Shown: positions 18,047-26,096 of the stretch, in pieces | How the letters are laid out: each line of letters opens with the position of its first letter | How positions within the stretch are numbered: the first letter of the stretch is position 1 | Assembly: GCA_002336115.1 (NCBI GenBank) | Contig: DDEN01000045.1 | Location: 124,001 to 188,000, forward strand | Direction: 5' to 3' | Origin: Chitinophagaceae bacterium UBA1953 | GTDB taxonomy: Bacteria; Bacteroidota; Bacteroidia; Chitinophagales; Chitinophagaceae | Length of the DNA stretch: 64,000 bases | The notes under the pieces: model-generated | Database searches by the model: none | The model's input: the letters and a program-made list of their open reading frames with translations, nothing else | What the model was told of the DNA's origin: nothing | Made by a program: the position numbers and the translations under genes

Positions 18047-19126
18047 ATGACAAAGGAACAAGTGCTGCAGGCATTGAGCAATGTACAGGAACCCGACCTG
18101 GGAAAAGACCTTGTAACACTCAATATGATAAAAGATCTTGAAATAGATGGTAACAAAGTAACATTCACCATTGTATTAACCACACCGGCCTGCCCCATGA
18201 AAGATATGATGGGTCATGCTGCAACGAACGCCATTCACCTGCTGGTGAATAAAGATGCAGTGGTGATGATCAACTTTGCTTCTAATACAACCAGTAACAG
18301 GAAAGATGCACAATCAGTTTTACCACAGGTAAAAAATATCATTGCTGTAGTGAGCGGTAAAGGTGGAGTTGGTAAGAGCACTGTAAGTGCAAACCTTGCA
18401 TTGGCGCTTGCACAAAACGGTGCAAAGGTTGGTTTGATGGATGCGGATATTTATGGGCCAAGCGTGCCGATGATGTTTGGTGTAAGAGGTGAGCATCCGA
18501 GAATGACGGATGTTGATGGCAAGGGAATGATTGTACCAATGGAAAAATATGGCATCAAGTTCATGAGTATTGGTTTGCTGGTAAATGAAAAAGATGCAAT
18601 TGTGTGGAGAGGACCAATGGCCAGCAGTGCCATCAGGCAGTTTGTTACAGATGTGCTCTGGGGCGAACTGGATTATTTAGTTATTGATATGCCTCCCGGC
18701 ACCGGCGATATTCACTTAACACTTGTACAAACAGTACCTGTTACCGGTGCAATTGTTGTTACCACACCGCAGGATATTGCATTGGCTGATGCCAAGAAAG
18801 CTGTTGCTATGTTTGGTCAGGCGCAGATTAAAGTGCCCATTATTGGTCTGGTTGAAAACATGGCTTACTTCACTCCTGCTGAACTGCCCAATAACAAATA
18901 CTACATTTTCGGTAAGGAAGGTGGCAAAAAGTTAGCTGATGAATTTGACTTGAACTTCCTTGGACAGATACCGATTGTACAAAGCATACGTGAAGGTGGT
19001 GATAACGGTAAACCTGTTATGGCCGGTGATGAAGAAATTACCAAGAAGGCATTTGAAGAAATTACCGATGCTGCTGTAAGAAGCATCTCCATGCGTAATG
19101 CAGAAATGCCTGAAAAAATTATTTAG
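18047..19126 (+). CDS. mrp: Mrp/ApbC-type iron-sulfur carrier ATPase
   Basis: 359 residues: an N-terminal MIP18/DUF59 domain (about 1-85, with TTPACPMKD) and a MinD-like P-loop ATPase with deviant Walker A VVSGKGGVGKST (about residues 101-112), DADIYGPSVP and DMPPGTGDIHLT. Mrp/NBP35 proteins carry or insert Fe-S clusters into apo-enzymes in the cytoplasm. The C-terminal CxxC pair that binds the bridging cluster in ApbC is absent here (VENMAYFTPAELPNNKYYIFG has no cysteine), so the cluster-binding mode is unclear; the Cys in the DUF59 domain may be used. The stop codon overlaps by 8 bp the 3' end of the convergent lysine-rich gene. Confidence 0.93.
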   Translation: MTKEQVLQALSNVQEPDLGKDLVTLNMIKDLEIDGNKVTFTIVLTTPACPMKDMMGHAATNAIHLLVNKDAVVMINFASNTTSNRKDAQSVLPQVKNIIAVVSGKGGVGKSTVSANLALALAQNGAKVGLMDADIYGPSVPMMFGVRGEHPRMTDVDGKGMIVPMEKYGIKFMSIGLLVNEKDAIVWRGPMASSAIRQFVTDVLWGELDYLVIDMPPGTGDIHLTLVQTVPVTGAIVVTTPQDIALADAKKAVAMFGQAQIKVPIIGLVENMAYFTPAELPNNKYYIFGKEGGKKLADEFDLNFLGQIPIVQSIREGGDNGKPVMAGDEEITKKAFEEITDAAVRSISMRNAEMPEKII

Positions 19127-19388
19127 CGTCTTTTTTAGCCACCTTTTTCCGGGCCTTTTTCTTAGCAACTTTTTTTACAGCCTTCTTTACCGTTTTTTTT
19201 GCCACAGGCTTTTTACCTGCTTTTAAATTGATCTCCCAAATAAAATCGGCAATGAGATGACTCGCTTTTTTCAGTTTCCGTGCAAGTTTCTTTTGATGTG
19301 CTGCAACATTCATATCTTTTAACGCAGTTTCTATTTTGGCGTGCACTTTTTCCCTCACTTGCTTTTTGGATGTTTTATTTGTTGTCAT
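19119..19388 (-). CDS. Small lysine-rich, histone H1-like basic protein
   Basis: 89 residues from the ATG of MTTNKTSKKQ. The first 55 residues form a predicted helical region (VREKVHAKIETALKDM, then KKLARKLKKASHLIADFIWEI); the last 30 are almost only Lys, Ala and Val (KKTVKKAVKKVAKKKARKK), resembling the tail of histone H1 and of chlamydial Hc1. DNA or RNA binding is likely by charge alone; a specific function is not known. The gene has its own strong promoter and overlaps mrp tail to tail by 8 bp, so transcripts from the two genes would be antisense at their 3' ends. Confidence 0.75.
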   Translation of the reverse strand: MTTNKTSKKQVREKVHAKIETALKDMNVAAHQKKLARKLKKASHLIADFIWEINLKAGKKPVAKKTVKKAVKKVAKKKARKKVAKKDAK

Positions 19389-19410
19389 AATACTTAACAA
19401 TTAATTAATG

Positions 19411-19439
19411 CAAATATAACATTGAGCCTCTCAGCGCAA
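19411..19439 (-). promoter_or_regulatory. Promoter of the lysine-rich protein gene
   Basis: TTG (19437-19439) and TATATTTG (19411-19418) on the minus strand are separated by 18 bp, close to the Bacteroidota consensus. The start site would be near 19404, about 16 nt before the ATG. Confidence 0.65.
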
Positions 19440-19487
19440 TGTTAAGTTTTATCTGCTAACAATCTCTAAAGACCTGCATTTGCAGAT

Positions 19488-20786
19488 TCAGCCAATTAAA
19501 CTAAACGCATGATGCAAAACTGAAAAAGCATCTGCCAATTCCTTTCCTGAAATAGTTAATGGGGGCGATAGTTGCAGAATATTTCCGTTAGAAACTTTAA
19601 AACTCAAGCCATTCTTTAAACATTCATATAAAATTTTGCCAGCAACATCAATATCTCTTTTATTCAATAGCTCAATAGCCCAGAGTAGCCCAACTCCTCT
19701 TACATCACCAATAATTGCGAATTCTTCTTTCAACTTTTCGAGTTCATTTTTAATAAACAATTCATCTTCTTTTACTTTTTGCAACAGATTTTTCTCTTCC
19801 ATAAACTCAAGCATGGCTAAACCTGCTGCACAACCAAGCGGACTTTTTTCATGTGTAAAATGTCCCAATGAAATTTCAGCGGCAATATTGTATTCCTCTT
19901 TTGTTACAATGCCAGCCATTGGTATTACACCTGCACCCATGCTTTTTCCAAGGCAAACAATATCAGGAACAATCCCGTAATGTTCAAACGCAAACATTTT
20001 TCCTGTTTTACCAAATGCAATGGGAATTTCATCCAGTATCAGTAATACATTATACTTTGTGCAGATTTCCCTCACTCTTTTCCAATAAGCAATTGATGGA
20101 ATACGCACATCTGTATTCCTGATTGTTTCTGCAATAAAAGCGCCGATACCGGGTTCTTCTTTCAATATTTCTTCCAGTTCATCAGCAGCAGCCATGTCAT
20201 TCATACCAGGTTGACGTACATTAACAGTATCGGGGAAAATGCCCATATATTTTTTAAACTGGTATTCACCCCCGGCAGCAATGGCATCTAATGAAGCACC
20301 ATGAAATGAATCTTCCAGTGAAACAATACGTTGTTTTCCTGTAATAATCCTTGCCAGCTTTAAGGCCATACTTACAGTAGCAGTTCCGCCCGGTGCAAAT
20401 AAAACTCTGTTCAGCGAAGGCGGAAAATAGGAAGTCAGTTTCTCAGCAAATGTAACTGCCACATCATTTGTATATCGTCTTGGACAAAAGGGCAATACAT
20501 TCATTTGCTGTTTAACTCTTGCAATAACAAATGAGTTGCGGTAACCTACATGATGTACACTGTTACCGTGAAAGTCAAGATATTTCTTTCCATTTATATC
20601 AGTGATATACGAACCTTCGCAGGAAGCCAGTACATTTAAACAGGGAGTTGATAACGACTGGTGCATAAACACATCCTTATCTCTATTCAGTAGATCCATT
20701 GTATCAGTATCAAGAACAGCATACCAGTTTTTCCGCTCGGGAGTAAAATTCACATCTCCTTCAACAAAAAGATTTTGATCACTCAT
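19488..20786 (-). CDS. Class III PLP enzyme of the phosphonate locus (PbfA-like lyase or transaminase)
   Basis: 432 residues, fold-type I class III aminotransferase family. PLP-binding features: GGTATVSMALK (about 133-143), FHGAS (161-165), LILDEIP with D252, and the Schiff-base lysine K281 in CLGKSMGAG. The N-terminus (NLFVEGDVNFTPERKNW) is unlike ornithine or GABA transaminases. Class III-fold enzymes next to a phosphonatase include PbfA, which removes ammonia from (R)-1-hydroxy-2-aminoethylphosphonate to give phosphonoacetaldehyde. The last gene of the phosphonate locus, 12 bp after the FAD oxidase. Transaminase activity on aminoethylphosphonate remains possible; the link to phosphonates is from context. 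Confidence 0.75.
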   Translation of the reverse strand: MSDQNLFVEGDVNFTPERKNWYAVLDTDTMDLLNRDKDVFMHQSLSTPCLNVLASCEGSYITDINGKKYLDFHGNSVHHVGYRNSFVIARVKQQMNVLPFCPRRYTNDVAVTFAEKLTSYFPPSLNRVLFAPGGTATVSMALKLARIITGKQRIVSLEDSFHGASLDAIAAGGEYQFKKYMGIFPDTVNVRQPGMNDMAAADELEEILKEEPGIGAFIAETIRNTDVRIPSIAYWKRVREICTKYNVLLILDEIPIAFGKTGKMFAFEHYGIVPDIVCLGKSMGAGVIPMAGIVTKEEYNIAAEISLGHFTHEKSPLGCAAGLAMLEFMEEKNLLQKVKEDELFIKNELEKLKEEFAIIGDVRGVGLLWAIELLNKRDIDVAGKILYECLKNGLSFKVSNGNILQLSPPLTISGKELADAFSVLHHAFSLIG

Positions 20787-20798
20787 ACTTATTCGTTT

Positions 20799-22025
20799 TT
20801 ATCCGCTGTTTTTTTGCGATCTTGCTGCCGCACAACGTTGCAGCCATTCTTCAGAAAAAGGATCAACTTCTCCAAAACGGCTCAGATCAAAGGCTGTAAA
20901 ATCATAAGGGTTTTCTTCACCTGCTGCCATTGCCGCAAATGCTTTGCCCACACCACCGCAAACTGCAATGCCAGCGCCAACACAACCTGTTGCAAACAAC
21001 AGGTTTGAAATAAGAGGTGTTGTACCCATACTTAAATAATTATCAGGAGTATAAGCTGAGAAACCTGCAATGTAATATTTCAATCCAATATCATAAACAG
21101 CAGGGAAAAAATCGCCCAGTTTATGAATCACTTCCGATAAATCATTCATGCCTTTATCATCACTGAAATGAAATCCACTGATATCAGATGGAATTAATTC
21201 AGGTGAAACAGCTATTGATTTTTTTTCACGGATGCCAAACAGTAATGCACCACCGTCGGGTCTGAAATAAGCATTGGCATCGGGAAGCACTACCATTGGA
21301 GATGTTTCCGGGAACAGTTCATTTTTCTCTGTAATCCAGTACTGGCTGCGAACAGGAGCAACCGGCAAACCAATTCCGGCTTTTTTTGCAATGATGGGCG
21401 ACCAGGCACCCGCTGCCAGTATAACAACACCGGCACTGATGATTCCATCACTTGTAATAACAGCTTTTACAGTGCCGTTTTCAACAATAATGTCTGTCAC
21501 CTCAATTCCTTGCCGTAAATCAGCCCCTAAGATTTTAGCACTGCGAGCATAAAATGTTCCAAGCAAATATGGATCACAATACGCTTCATCCGGCACAAAA
21601 GCAATCTTATTTGCTTTTGATGCGTCTAACCAGGGAGCCATTCTTTGTGCTTCCTCTGCATCAATATACACTGCAGGCTCACCATATAAACCTGCAATCT
21701 GCATCAGTTCATTTAATTCCTTTTCCTTCTGTTCAGAAGCAGCGACATGTATTATCCCCACTCTTTTTATATCCATGCTTTCACCAAGCAACTCTTCCAT
21801 ATTTTCAACTGCTGTGTATGTTTCCATAGCAAGTGGAATAAACTCATCCTTTGCCCTGATTTTTGTCATCATTGCTGCGGCCCTGCTTGTGGCAGCATTA
21901 CACAATTCGTTTCGCTCAAGTAAAATCACTTTGCTGCCGGGATTATTCAATGCGTAGTAATAAGCTGTTGAACATCCGAACACGCCGCCGCCAATAATAA
22001 CCACATCTGCTTTTTCTGTATTCAT
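20799..22025 (-). CDS. FAD-dependent amine/amino-acid oxidase (DAO family) of the phosphonate locus
   Basis: 408 residues from MNTEKADVVIIGGGVFGCSTA; a longer in-frame reading overlaps the MFS gene and is rejected. The glycine-rich dinucleotide motif GGGVFG, the acidic ribose-binding LLERNE, the CNAATSRAAAMM segment next to the flavin, and the C-terminal GCVGAGIAVCGGVGKAFA place it with the glycine/sarcosine oxidase (DAO) family. Related oxidases are linked to phosphonatase-like hydrolases (TIGR03351 neighbours, proposed HpnW) and to N-methyl-aminoethylphosphonate use, where they free the aldehyde or a primary amine. The stop is 12 bp from the PLP enzyme and the start 4 bp after the MFS gene, so it is part of one operon. 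Confidence 0.8.
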   Translation of the reverse strand: MNTEKADVVIIGGGVFGCSTAYYYALNNPGSKVILLERNELCNAATSRAAAMMTKIRAKDEFIPLAMETYTAVENMEELLGESMDIKRVGIIHVAASEQKEKELNELMQIAGLYGEPAVYIDAEEAQRMAPWLDASKANKIAFVPDEAYCDPYLLGTFYARSAKILGADLRQGIEVTDIIVENGTVKAVITSDGIISAGVVILAAGAWSPIIAKKAGIGLPVAPVRSQYWITEKNELFPETSPMVVLPDANAYFRPDGGALLFGIREKKSIAVSPELIPSDISGFHFSDDKGMNDLSEVIHKLGDFFPAVYDIGLKYYIAGFSAYTPDNYLSMGTTPLISNLLFATGCVGAGIAVCGGVGKAFAAMAAGEENPYDFTAFDLSRFGEVDPFSEEWLQRCAAARSQKNSG

Positions 22026-22029
22026 TACA

Positions 22030-23316
22030 TTAAATTGATTGATTCTTATAAAATTTCCGATTGAAATAAAAAAGTGAAAACAACATCCCTCCTGCTCCAA
22101 TAACAGCACACCACAAGGAAGCGGAACTATAAAACAAAACCCATCCGTTGCTGACATGGAGCACTTCTTTCATCACCATCACCAGCATACTGCCGAAATA
22201 ACCAAAGGCATCTGCCACATACATCAAAAAACCTGCATTGCCTTTGAGATGAAAGGCGGCAATCATCCGTTCAAAAAAAATACAGTTAAACGGAATGTAA
22301 GCCATATATAACCCCATCCCTACAAACTGCATCCATACAGCACCGGGAATAAACCCGGCTATAAATAAAAAAGAAGTGATTCCAGTAAGGAGGAGTCCAA
22401 GAAAAATAAAAAAATGAATAAACCTGAAGGCCTGAATATTTTTTTGTACAAAAACCAGGAAGCTTACCAGAATAAGCACTGTAATTGTGGTTATGGTTTC
22501 AGTTTTAGTGTAAATACTGAAGTCTGTATTATAACCTAACTCACTCCATATCTGTGTCATGAAATTATCACGCAGATCTCTGATAACAGTAAGAAAAATA
22601 TAAACAAAAGTTACAAGAAAAATACCCTTGCCGAAATATTGAAAAATCAGTTTTCTGTCGCCATTATTCATTGTAACCCGCTCGGCCCTGTTTGCTATAT
22701 CATCAGCATCAGGCGCAGGGATACGCTCCAATAAAAAAAGTAAAACTGCAAAAGGAATAACGAAAAGTGAACCTGTTACAAACGGCATCCATTTTTCAGC
22801 CACATTCCATTCAATCAACAGCCATTTTCCAACGCTTCGTGTAAAGCCACCGGCGAAAATAAAACTCACTGCCATTACAGAACCAATAAAATCAGTTGAA
22901 CGTCTTCCTTCAGCATAACTGAACACAACCCCCCACATAAAACCAAGGCAAAAACCATTGATCATAAGAAAAAACAAACCAAACAATGGAGGAACAATTG
23001 CAAAAAAGAATAACGAAAGCCATGATGTGCCTACAAGTATAAAGCTGGTTTTCCAGCGGCCCAAACGTTTCAGTTCTGAAATAAACCTGATGCCGAAAAA
23101 CTTACTGAGCATATAACCAATGCCCTGGCAAATGATGAGCCATGTCTGGTATTTAATGCCAAACCATTCAATGTTGTAATACGATGCAATAGTGAACGGT
23201 TTCCTGTATGCATAAACAACTGTGTACGATAAAAACGTTACAAGTGCTGCAAACAATGTTGTTTCAAATTGCTTTGAAAACAATTTGCGTTTATGTTGTT
23301 CAACTGCCAGGCTCAT
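22030..23316 (-). CDS. MFS transporter, DUF5690-like
   Basis: 428 residues with about 12 hydrophobic helices and a cytoplasmic loop near the middle (NRAERVTMNNGDRKLIF), the layout of the major facilitator superfamily. The first helix carries the AYRKPFT signature that I associate with the Bacteroidota DUF5690 family, reminiscent of the RKxF motif of organophosphate:phosphate antiporters (GlpT/UhpT). That would suit import of a phosphonate or other phosphorylated organic anion across the inner membrane, but the substrate is inference. Its ATG overlaps the stop codon of the hydrolase as ATGA, indicating translational coupling. No phosphonate ABC cassette (phnCDE) is present, so this would be the only inner-membrane importer of the locus. 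Confidence 0.72.
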   Translation of the reverse strand: MSLAVEQHKRKLFSKQFETTLFAALVTFLSYTVVYAYRKPFTIASYYNIEWFGIKYQTWLIICQGIGYMLSKFFGIRFISELKRLGRWKTSFILVGTSWLSLFFFAIVPPLFGLFFLMINGFCLGFMWGVVFSYAEGRRSTDFIGSVMAVSFIFAGGFTRSVGKWLLIEWNVAEKWMPFVTGSLFVIPFAVLLFLLERIPAPDADDIANRAERVTMNNGDRKLIFQYFGKGIFLVTFVYIFLTVIRDLRDNFMTQIWSELGYNTDFSIYTKTETITTITVLILVSFLVFVQKNIQAFRFIHFFIFLGLLLTGITSFLFIAGFIPGAVWMQFVGMGLYMAYIPFNCIFFERMIAAFHLKGNAGFLMYVADAFGYFGSMLVMVMKEVLHVSNGWVLFYSSASLWCAVIGAGGMLFSLFYFNRKFYKNQSI

Positions 23317-23999
23317 AAAATCAGTGATGGCAGTTGCGATAAACGATCAATAATAAAATCAGGTTTGTAAGGTTGCAATTCTTCTTTGGTATAGGCACCT
23401 GTGGTGATACCAATTACAAGTCCGCAACCGGCATTTCGACCTTCCATAATATCCACCTCTGTATCACCAATTTTCACCACTCTTGTTGCATCAGTAATAC
23501 CTGCCTCTTTCATTAAATGCTGTATCATGAACGGATAAGGACGACCTTCATCCACTTCATCACTGGCAATTACGTAATCAATTTTTCCGCCGGGTATCCA
23601 ATTCAGCCGTTTTAAAATAACATCAGCAATGGATCGTGTAAAACCAGTGTTTAATGCAATTTTAATATTGTTGCTGCGCAGTTCATCAAATACTTCTTCA
23701 GCAAAATAAAGAGGCTGCAGATCTTCATCCTGTTCATAAAACGCAATCATTTTCCGGATGAAATCGTCATGTATCTGTTCTTCCAGTTCGGCAGTGAGTG
23801 CATCTGAGTTACTGTAATATCGTTTCAGTAACATCTTAATGGCATCGGCTTTGCGCCAGCCCATTACTTTATTTACTTCATCTGCAGGAATGGGATGCCC
23901 GTTTTCACGAAAGGCATTGATAAAAGAACCGGCCACATTGCCCTTGTCTTTTACAGTTGTTCCGGCTATATCGAATACGGCTAACGAATAATTCATCAT
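23313..23999 (-). CDS. Phosphonatase-like HAD hydrolase (PhnX-like)
   Basis: 228 residues from the tandem ATGATG (MMNYSLAVFD). HAD superfamily with features of phosphonoacetaldehyde hydrolase: D10 and the DIAGT loop (DxAGT instead of DxDxT), the cap-domain lysine K50 in VMGWRKADA, aligned with the Schiff-base lysine of PhnX (MGLLK), the arginine of GRPYPF in place of the usual HAD lysine, and the acidic motif KIGDTEVDIMEGRNAGC. It matches the TIGR03351-type clade, proposed to cleave the C-P bond of phosphonoacetaldehyde or its hydroxy form to phosphate and an aldehyde. PhnW, the usual partner, is absent. A perfect 17-bp inverted repeat covers its start codon. Confidence 0.88.
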   Translation of the reverse strand: MMNYSLAVFDIAGTTVKDKGNVAGSFINAFRENGHPIPADEVNKVMGWRKADAIKMLLKRYYSNSDALTAELEEQIHDDFIRKMIAFYEQDEDLQPLYFAEEVFDELRSNNIKIALNTGFTRSIADVILKRLNWIPGGKIDYVIASDEVDEGRPYPFMIQHLMKEAGITDATRVVKIGDTEVDIMEGRNAGCGLVIGITTGAYTKEELQPYKPDFIIDRLSQLPSLIL

Positions 24000-24044
24000 G
24001 TTGTGCTGCTTTAACAGGAGTGAAAGTAGCAGCACAACATGATG
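23994..24044 (-). promoter_or_regulatory. Perfect 17-bp inverted repeat over the phosphonatase-like start codon
   Basis: Arms 23994-24010 and 24028-24044 are exact reverse complements (AGCAGCACAACATGATG on the minus strand as 3' arm of the RNA hairpin copy), with a 17-nt loop. The 3' arm in the minus-strand transcript contains the ATGATG start of the hydrolase, so folding would hide the start codon. There is no U-tract. It could be a translational switch, a processing site, or a binding site for a dimeric regulator. Confidence 0.7.
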
Positions 24045-24053
24045 TAAATGTTA

Positions 24054-26078
24054 TTAAAACATGAACTGAATATTAAAACAAAAACTTCTGCCGTAACCGT
24101 TAATACCACTGCCATGTGTACGATAGTCCCTGTTTAAAAGGTTTTGAAGTTTGCAGTTAATTTCAATCTGCTTCAATTTATATCCAGCATAAAAATTAAT
24201 TACCCCAAAGCCAGGTGTACCACCTGAAGGAATACGGTTATCATCTTTATCACCTTGGGCAAGACGTGATTGCTTTGCAGCAAACCAAAGTTCAGCTGCT
24301 GTGAACAAATGATTTTTTTGATAGTTAACCCGCAAGCTTCCGTTAAAAGGGGGTATCCTCCTCAATGGCTCTTTTTTTGTAACGTTTTGTCCGTATATAT
24401 ATGTAGCACCCCCATAGATATTCAATTCGCTGAGAAGAGAATAGTTAAAAGAAACTTCAGCACCTCTTATATAAGCCGATTCAGTGTTTTCTTTTTTATA
24501 CACGTTATAACCATTCATTTGCTGTCCTTCAATTTTAACCCGTGTAATAAGCTGCATAAGCTGCATATAAAAAATGCTCCATGAGGCAGAAATTTTATTA
24601 CTGCTGTACTTATAACCAAATTCATAATGATGCGACTTTTCCGGCAACAGATCAGCAGCAGGTATTTCATAGCGGAAATCTACAATACCAAGTGTCCCCA
24701 TATCATCAATATTAGGAGCCCTGTAGCCTCCATTGTAATTTGCAAACAGATGGTGATTCTCTCCTATTTTGTAAAGAACTGCAAGGTTACCTACAACAGC
24801 AGAGGGTGTAATCTTTACATGCCCTGTTGTTGTATCGGTTAACCGGATATTGAAAAAGTTGTAACGAAGACCTGCATCTGCTTTTATCCGTTTCAGGAAA
24901 AAATGATGAAGTACAAAAAAAGAATAGTTTCCATATTTTGAATTGTCGGGATATAGCCCACGTAACACAGTTTTTGCATCAGTAACGGAATTAATATCAA
25001 TTCTGTTACTTAAGACTTTGTCATTATACACTTCAATACCCCAATTTGCTTTCCAGGAAGAAGAAATTACAGATGTAACATCAATTGTAATTCCTGATGT
25101 ATTTACTCTGTCTTTTTCTTTACGTAATACCTGGCTTTGATTTTTCATACTGTTTCTACCTTCTAACGTTTGCTGAAAGGATGCTGTTGCCTCAACAGTT
25201 TGTATATATTTATTGTTGGTTGAAACCAACAATTTTGCATAATCCAGCATTCTCTGCTGTGGGTCCATTTCATTAACAGCATAATTTTCCAACGCTATTT
25301 TATGATAAACAGGTACATTTTTTTGCTGTAAAAGCTGGTGTGCAGCAATCAACACAACATTTTTTTGCAACCTCCATTTCAATTTAACATCACCGGCAAT
25401 CTGTTTATATCCGGTTGGAGTTTGTCTGCCTGTTGTATCACCACCAACAATATCGCCAAACCGACTTACAGTTAGTCCGCCTATTACCGCAAATGACTTA
25501 TTACTGTATGTTATCTCTTCTCTGATGGTTTGTTCCATGTCTCTGCTTATCCACTTCAGAGAAGTTGTACTGCCGAAAGGTTTTGTTCCCTCCTTTTGAT
25601 TAAAAGCAGGTTCTTTTGTAATGATCTGAATAACACCTCCCATTGCATCAGTTCCATATTGAACAGAACCTGTTCCCTCTGCAACTTCAATCCGCTCAAC
25701 AGTAAATACATCAATTGTATTAAGATATTGGTTCGGGCCATATCGGAATGTTGAATTATTTAAACGGATACCATCCACTAAAATCAATGTTTGATTACCA
25801 GTCAGACCACGTACAAATGCAGAACCTCCGCCATGATTTGTTTTCTGCAAAAACACTCCATTTACAGCATTCATTGATTCTGCAGTAGTACGTACTGCAA
25901 ACCTGTTGATATCAGTATTGGTTATTGTTTTTATTGTGTATGGGACTTCTGCTTTTTTTTGTAACAACCGGCCAGCTGTAATAAAGACTTCATCTAACTG
26001 TTTTGCAGTTGTATCCTCCTGTGCATATAATTTCACCGACGCTATAACAATAAGTATTGTTATTACTATTCCTTTCAT
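24054..26078 (-). CDS. TonB-dependent outer-membrane receptor of the phosphonate locus
   Basis: 674 residues with a signal peptide (IVITILIVIASVKLYAQ). Plug domain about residues 40-160: VPYTIKTITN, GVFLQKTNHGGGSAFVRGL, LILVDGIRLNNSTFRYG and VERIEVAEGTGSVQYGTDAMGGVIQII; then a 22-strand type barrel ending in FCFNIQFMF with the terminal aromatic residue needed for BAM insertion. It has no SusC-type N-terminal extension, so it belongs to the BtuB/FhuA/Cir-like group rather than the Sus group. It follows the YncE/phosphoesterase gene by 18 bp. The substrate is presumably the same phosphonate or a carrier of it; iron or vitamin transport cannot be excluded. Confidence 0.87.
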   Translation of the reverse strand: MKGIVITILIVIASVKLYAQEDTTAKQLDEVFITAGRLLQKKAEVPYTIKTITNTDINRFAVRTTAESMNAVNGVFLQKTNHGGGSAFVRGLTGNQTLILVDGIRLNNSTFRYGPNQYLNTIDVFTVERIEVAEGTGSVQYGTDAMGGVIQIITKEPAFNQKEGTKPFGSTTSLKWISRDMEQTIREEITYSNKSFAVIGGLTVSRFGDIVGGDTTGRQTPTGYKQIAGDVKLKWRLQKNVVLIAAHQLLQQKNVPVYHKIALENYAVNEMDPQQRMLDYAKLLVSTNNKYIQTVEATASFQQTLEGRNSMKNQSQVLRKEKDRVNTSGITIDVTSVISSSWKANWGIEVYNDKVLSNRIDINSVTDAKTVLRGLYPDNSKYGNYSFFVLHHFFLKRIKADAGLRYNFFNIRLTDTTTGHVKITPSAVVGNLAVLYKIGENHHLFANYNGGYRAPNIDDMGTLGIVDFRYEIPAADLLPEKSHHYEFGYKYSSNKISASWSIFYMQLMQLITRVKIEGQQMNGYNVYKKENTESAYIRGAEVSFNYSLLSELNIYGGATYIYGQNVTKKEPLRRIPPFNGSLRVNYQKNHLFTAAELWFAAKQSRLAQGDKDDNRIPSGGTPGFGVINFYAGYKLKQIEINCKLQNLLNRDYRTHGSGINGYGRSFCFNIQFMF

Positions 26079-26096
26079 GTAAGTCCTAATCGTTAA

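Noticed and set aside
19476..19487. CTGCA/TGCAG palindrome after the class III PLP gene as terminator of the phosphonate operon
   Set aside because: Five base pairs with a 2-nt loop and no T-run; not a credible terminator. The true end of the transcript is not visible.
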